A stretch of DNA of 64,000 bases. Source: Mycolicibacterium tusciae (GTDB lineage Bacteria > Actinomycetota > Actinomycetes > Mycobacteriales > Mycobacteriaceae). Where the stretch lies: assembly GCF_002086795.1 (NCBI RefSeq), contig NZ_MVIM01000014.1, positions 1 to 64,000 of the forward strand, read 5' to 3'. Position numbers and translations under genes: made by a program. This document shows, piece by piece, positions 63,383-64,000 of this stretch (positions are counted from its first letter, which is position 1; each line of letters starts with the position of its first letter). A model generated the notes under the pieces. It was not told the origin of the DNA and did not search any database. It was given only the letters and a program-made list of their open reading frames with translations.

Positions 63383-63495
63383 CCTCGTGCGAACGACATG
63401 TAGAGCTGGATGCCGAACATCACTGCCAGGTAACCATAGACGACGATCTGCAGGATGATGAGCGCCTTCTTGCGCTGTCTCTCCTTCTGGTCCAT
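63367..63495 (-). CDS. 42-residue single-helix membrane peptide
   Basis: The short protein has a charged N-terminus (MDQKERQRKKA) and one membrane helix (LIILQIVVYGYLAVMFGIQL), with a short WWEL end. An AAGGAG ribosome site lies nine bases before the ATG at 63495. Its last 16 bases overlap the next gene. It looks like a small subunit of a membrane complex. Confidence 0.7.
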   Translation of the reverse strand: MDQKERQRKKALIILQIVVYGYLAVMFGIQLYMSFARGWWEL

Positions 63496-63511
63496 ATCGG
63501 GTAACTCCTTC

Positions 63512-64000
63512 CTAGTGAGGCGTGCTCGAGCGGTCAGCGTCGGCCAGGCTGGCCACCGCGACTTCACGAAGTCCGTCGGTGATCGCACCGTCGGTGGACA
63601 ATGGTGCGAGGATGCAGGCCTCGGCGGCTTCCAGTTCGGTGGCACCGGCTGCAATCAGTTGCGCGGCGGTGACCAGGACACGGGTGGAGGGTGGCTCGAA
63701 GTGGAAGGCGTCGTCCGCGGTCCGGATGGCAGTGGCGCAGGCGACAAGGCGTTGTGCCGACGTCAGCGCGACAGTGGCCTCGGCGACAATGACCTCGGCT
63801 TCGCGGTCGGCCGGTAGGTACCTCATGGGAAGGGTGACGAACCGTTGGCGGAAGGATGGTTTGAGCTCTTTGAGAGAACTGCGATACGCCGGGTTGTATG
63901 AGCAGACGAGCATGAATGTCTCGGGCGCCTCAACGACTTCGCCCGCTCTATCCAGATAGAGGGACCGGCGATGGTCGGTCAGTGAGTGAAGGATGGCCAA
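63512..64000 (-). CDS. CbbQ/NirQ/NorQ-type AAA+ ATPase (5' end off the window)
   Basis: The 162 residues are the C-terminal part of a MoxR-group ATPase: LTDHRRSLYLDRAGEVVEA, ETFMLVCSYNPAYRSSLKEL with sensor I, KPSFRQRFVTLPMRYLP with the Arg finger, then the CbbQ C-domain. The Walker motifs lie beyond the right edge. Such ATPases usually act with a VWA partner to insert metals into, or activate, an oxidoreductase. Here it leads the operon with the P450 and membrane proteins. Confidence 0.88.
   Translation of the reverse strand: MAILHSLTDHRRSLYLDRAGEVVEAPETFMLVCSYNPAYRSSLKELKPSFRQRFVTLPMRYLPADREAEVIVAEATVALTSAQRLVACATAIRTADDAFHFEPPSTRVLVTAAQLIAAGATELEAAEACILAPLSTDGAITDGLREVAVASLADADRSSTPH

Overview
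The window reads as chromosomal DNA of a fast-growing, environmental-type Mycobacterium/Mycolicibacterium. It is GC-rich, many genes start with GTG, and several putative promoters sit 6-8 bases upstream of the start codon (leaderless). The gene order follows, from memory, the M. tuberculosis block Rv0867c (rpfA) to Rv0911: rpfA, moaD2, moaA, yccF-like, cspB, DUF2771, MFS, DUF3027, MarR, SpoU methyltransferase, sepH, serC, diiron oxygenase, fprB, citA, gltA2, Rv0897c-like, DUF2630, prrBA, accD3, echA6, Rv0906, Rv0907, ctpE, Rv0909-0911. No rRNA, tRNA, CRISPR array or insertion sequence was seen. The orthology calls rest on recognising protein sequence, not on a search.

1-13.5 kb: rpfA runs off the left edge behind a clear ydaO-type c-di-AMP riboswitch and a CRP-like palindrome. 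Molybdopterin genes (moaA-moaD2), cspB, an Ecm4-type thiol reductase, envelope and regulatory genes, sepH and serC follow. 13.5-28.5 kb: a diiron oxygenase with its probable reductase fprB, a GT-C glycosyltransferase, a secreted GH16 enzyme, two citrate synthases (citA, gltA2), pdxH, a TetR, an MFS/MarR efflux pair with a palindromic operator, an FAD oxidoreductase lacking a normal start codon, and an FKBP isomerase.

28.5-49 kb: the prrA-prrB two-component system, then about 18.5 kb that appears to be extra relative to M. tuberculosis between prrA and accD3. It holds a BacNav-like voltage-gated channel, an asymmetric heterodimeric ABC exporter, a catabolic set (FAD oxidoreductase, epoxide hydrolase, acyl-CoA ligase), an FAD monooxygenase divergent from a TetR with two near-perfect operators, hypothetical proteins, and a 1667-residue secreted modular protein with VCBS-type repeats, a propeller-like centre and an unrecognised C-terminal domain.

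49-57.5 kb returns to the conserved block: accD3 and echA6 from overlapping divergent promoters, the metallo-beta-lactamase and serine-hydrolase-like proteins, the Ca2+ P-type ATPase ctpE, and the Rv0909/Rv0910 antitoxin/toxin-like pair.

57.6-64 kb is the most unusual part: a minus-strand operon of ten genes, nearly all overlapping. In transcription order these are a CbbQ/NorQ-type AAA+ ATPase (cut by the right edge), a 42-residue membrane peptide, a polytopic membrane protein, a single-pass membrane protein, an internally deleted cytochrome P450, two paralogous dihydrodipicolinate-reductase-like dehydrogenases, a VOC protein, an intact P450, and a homologue of the eukaryotic ERG2/sigma-1 receptor family. 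The combination suggests an undescribed pathway for oxidising or isomerising a steroid- or terpenoid-like substrate.
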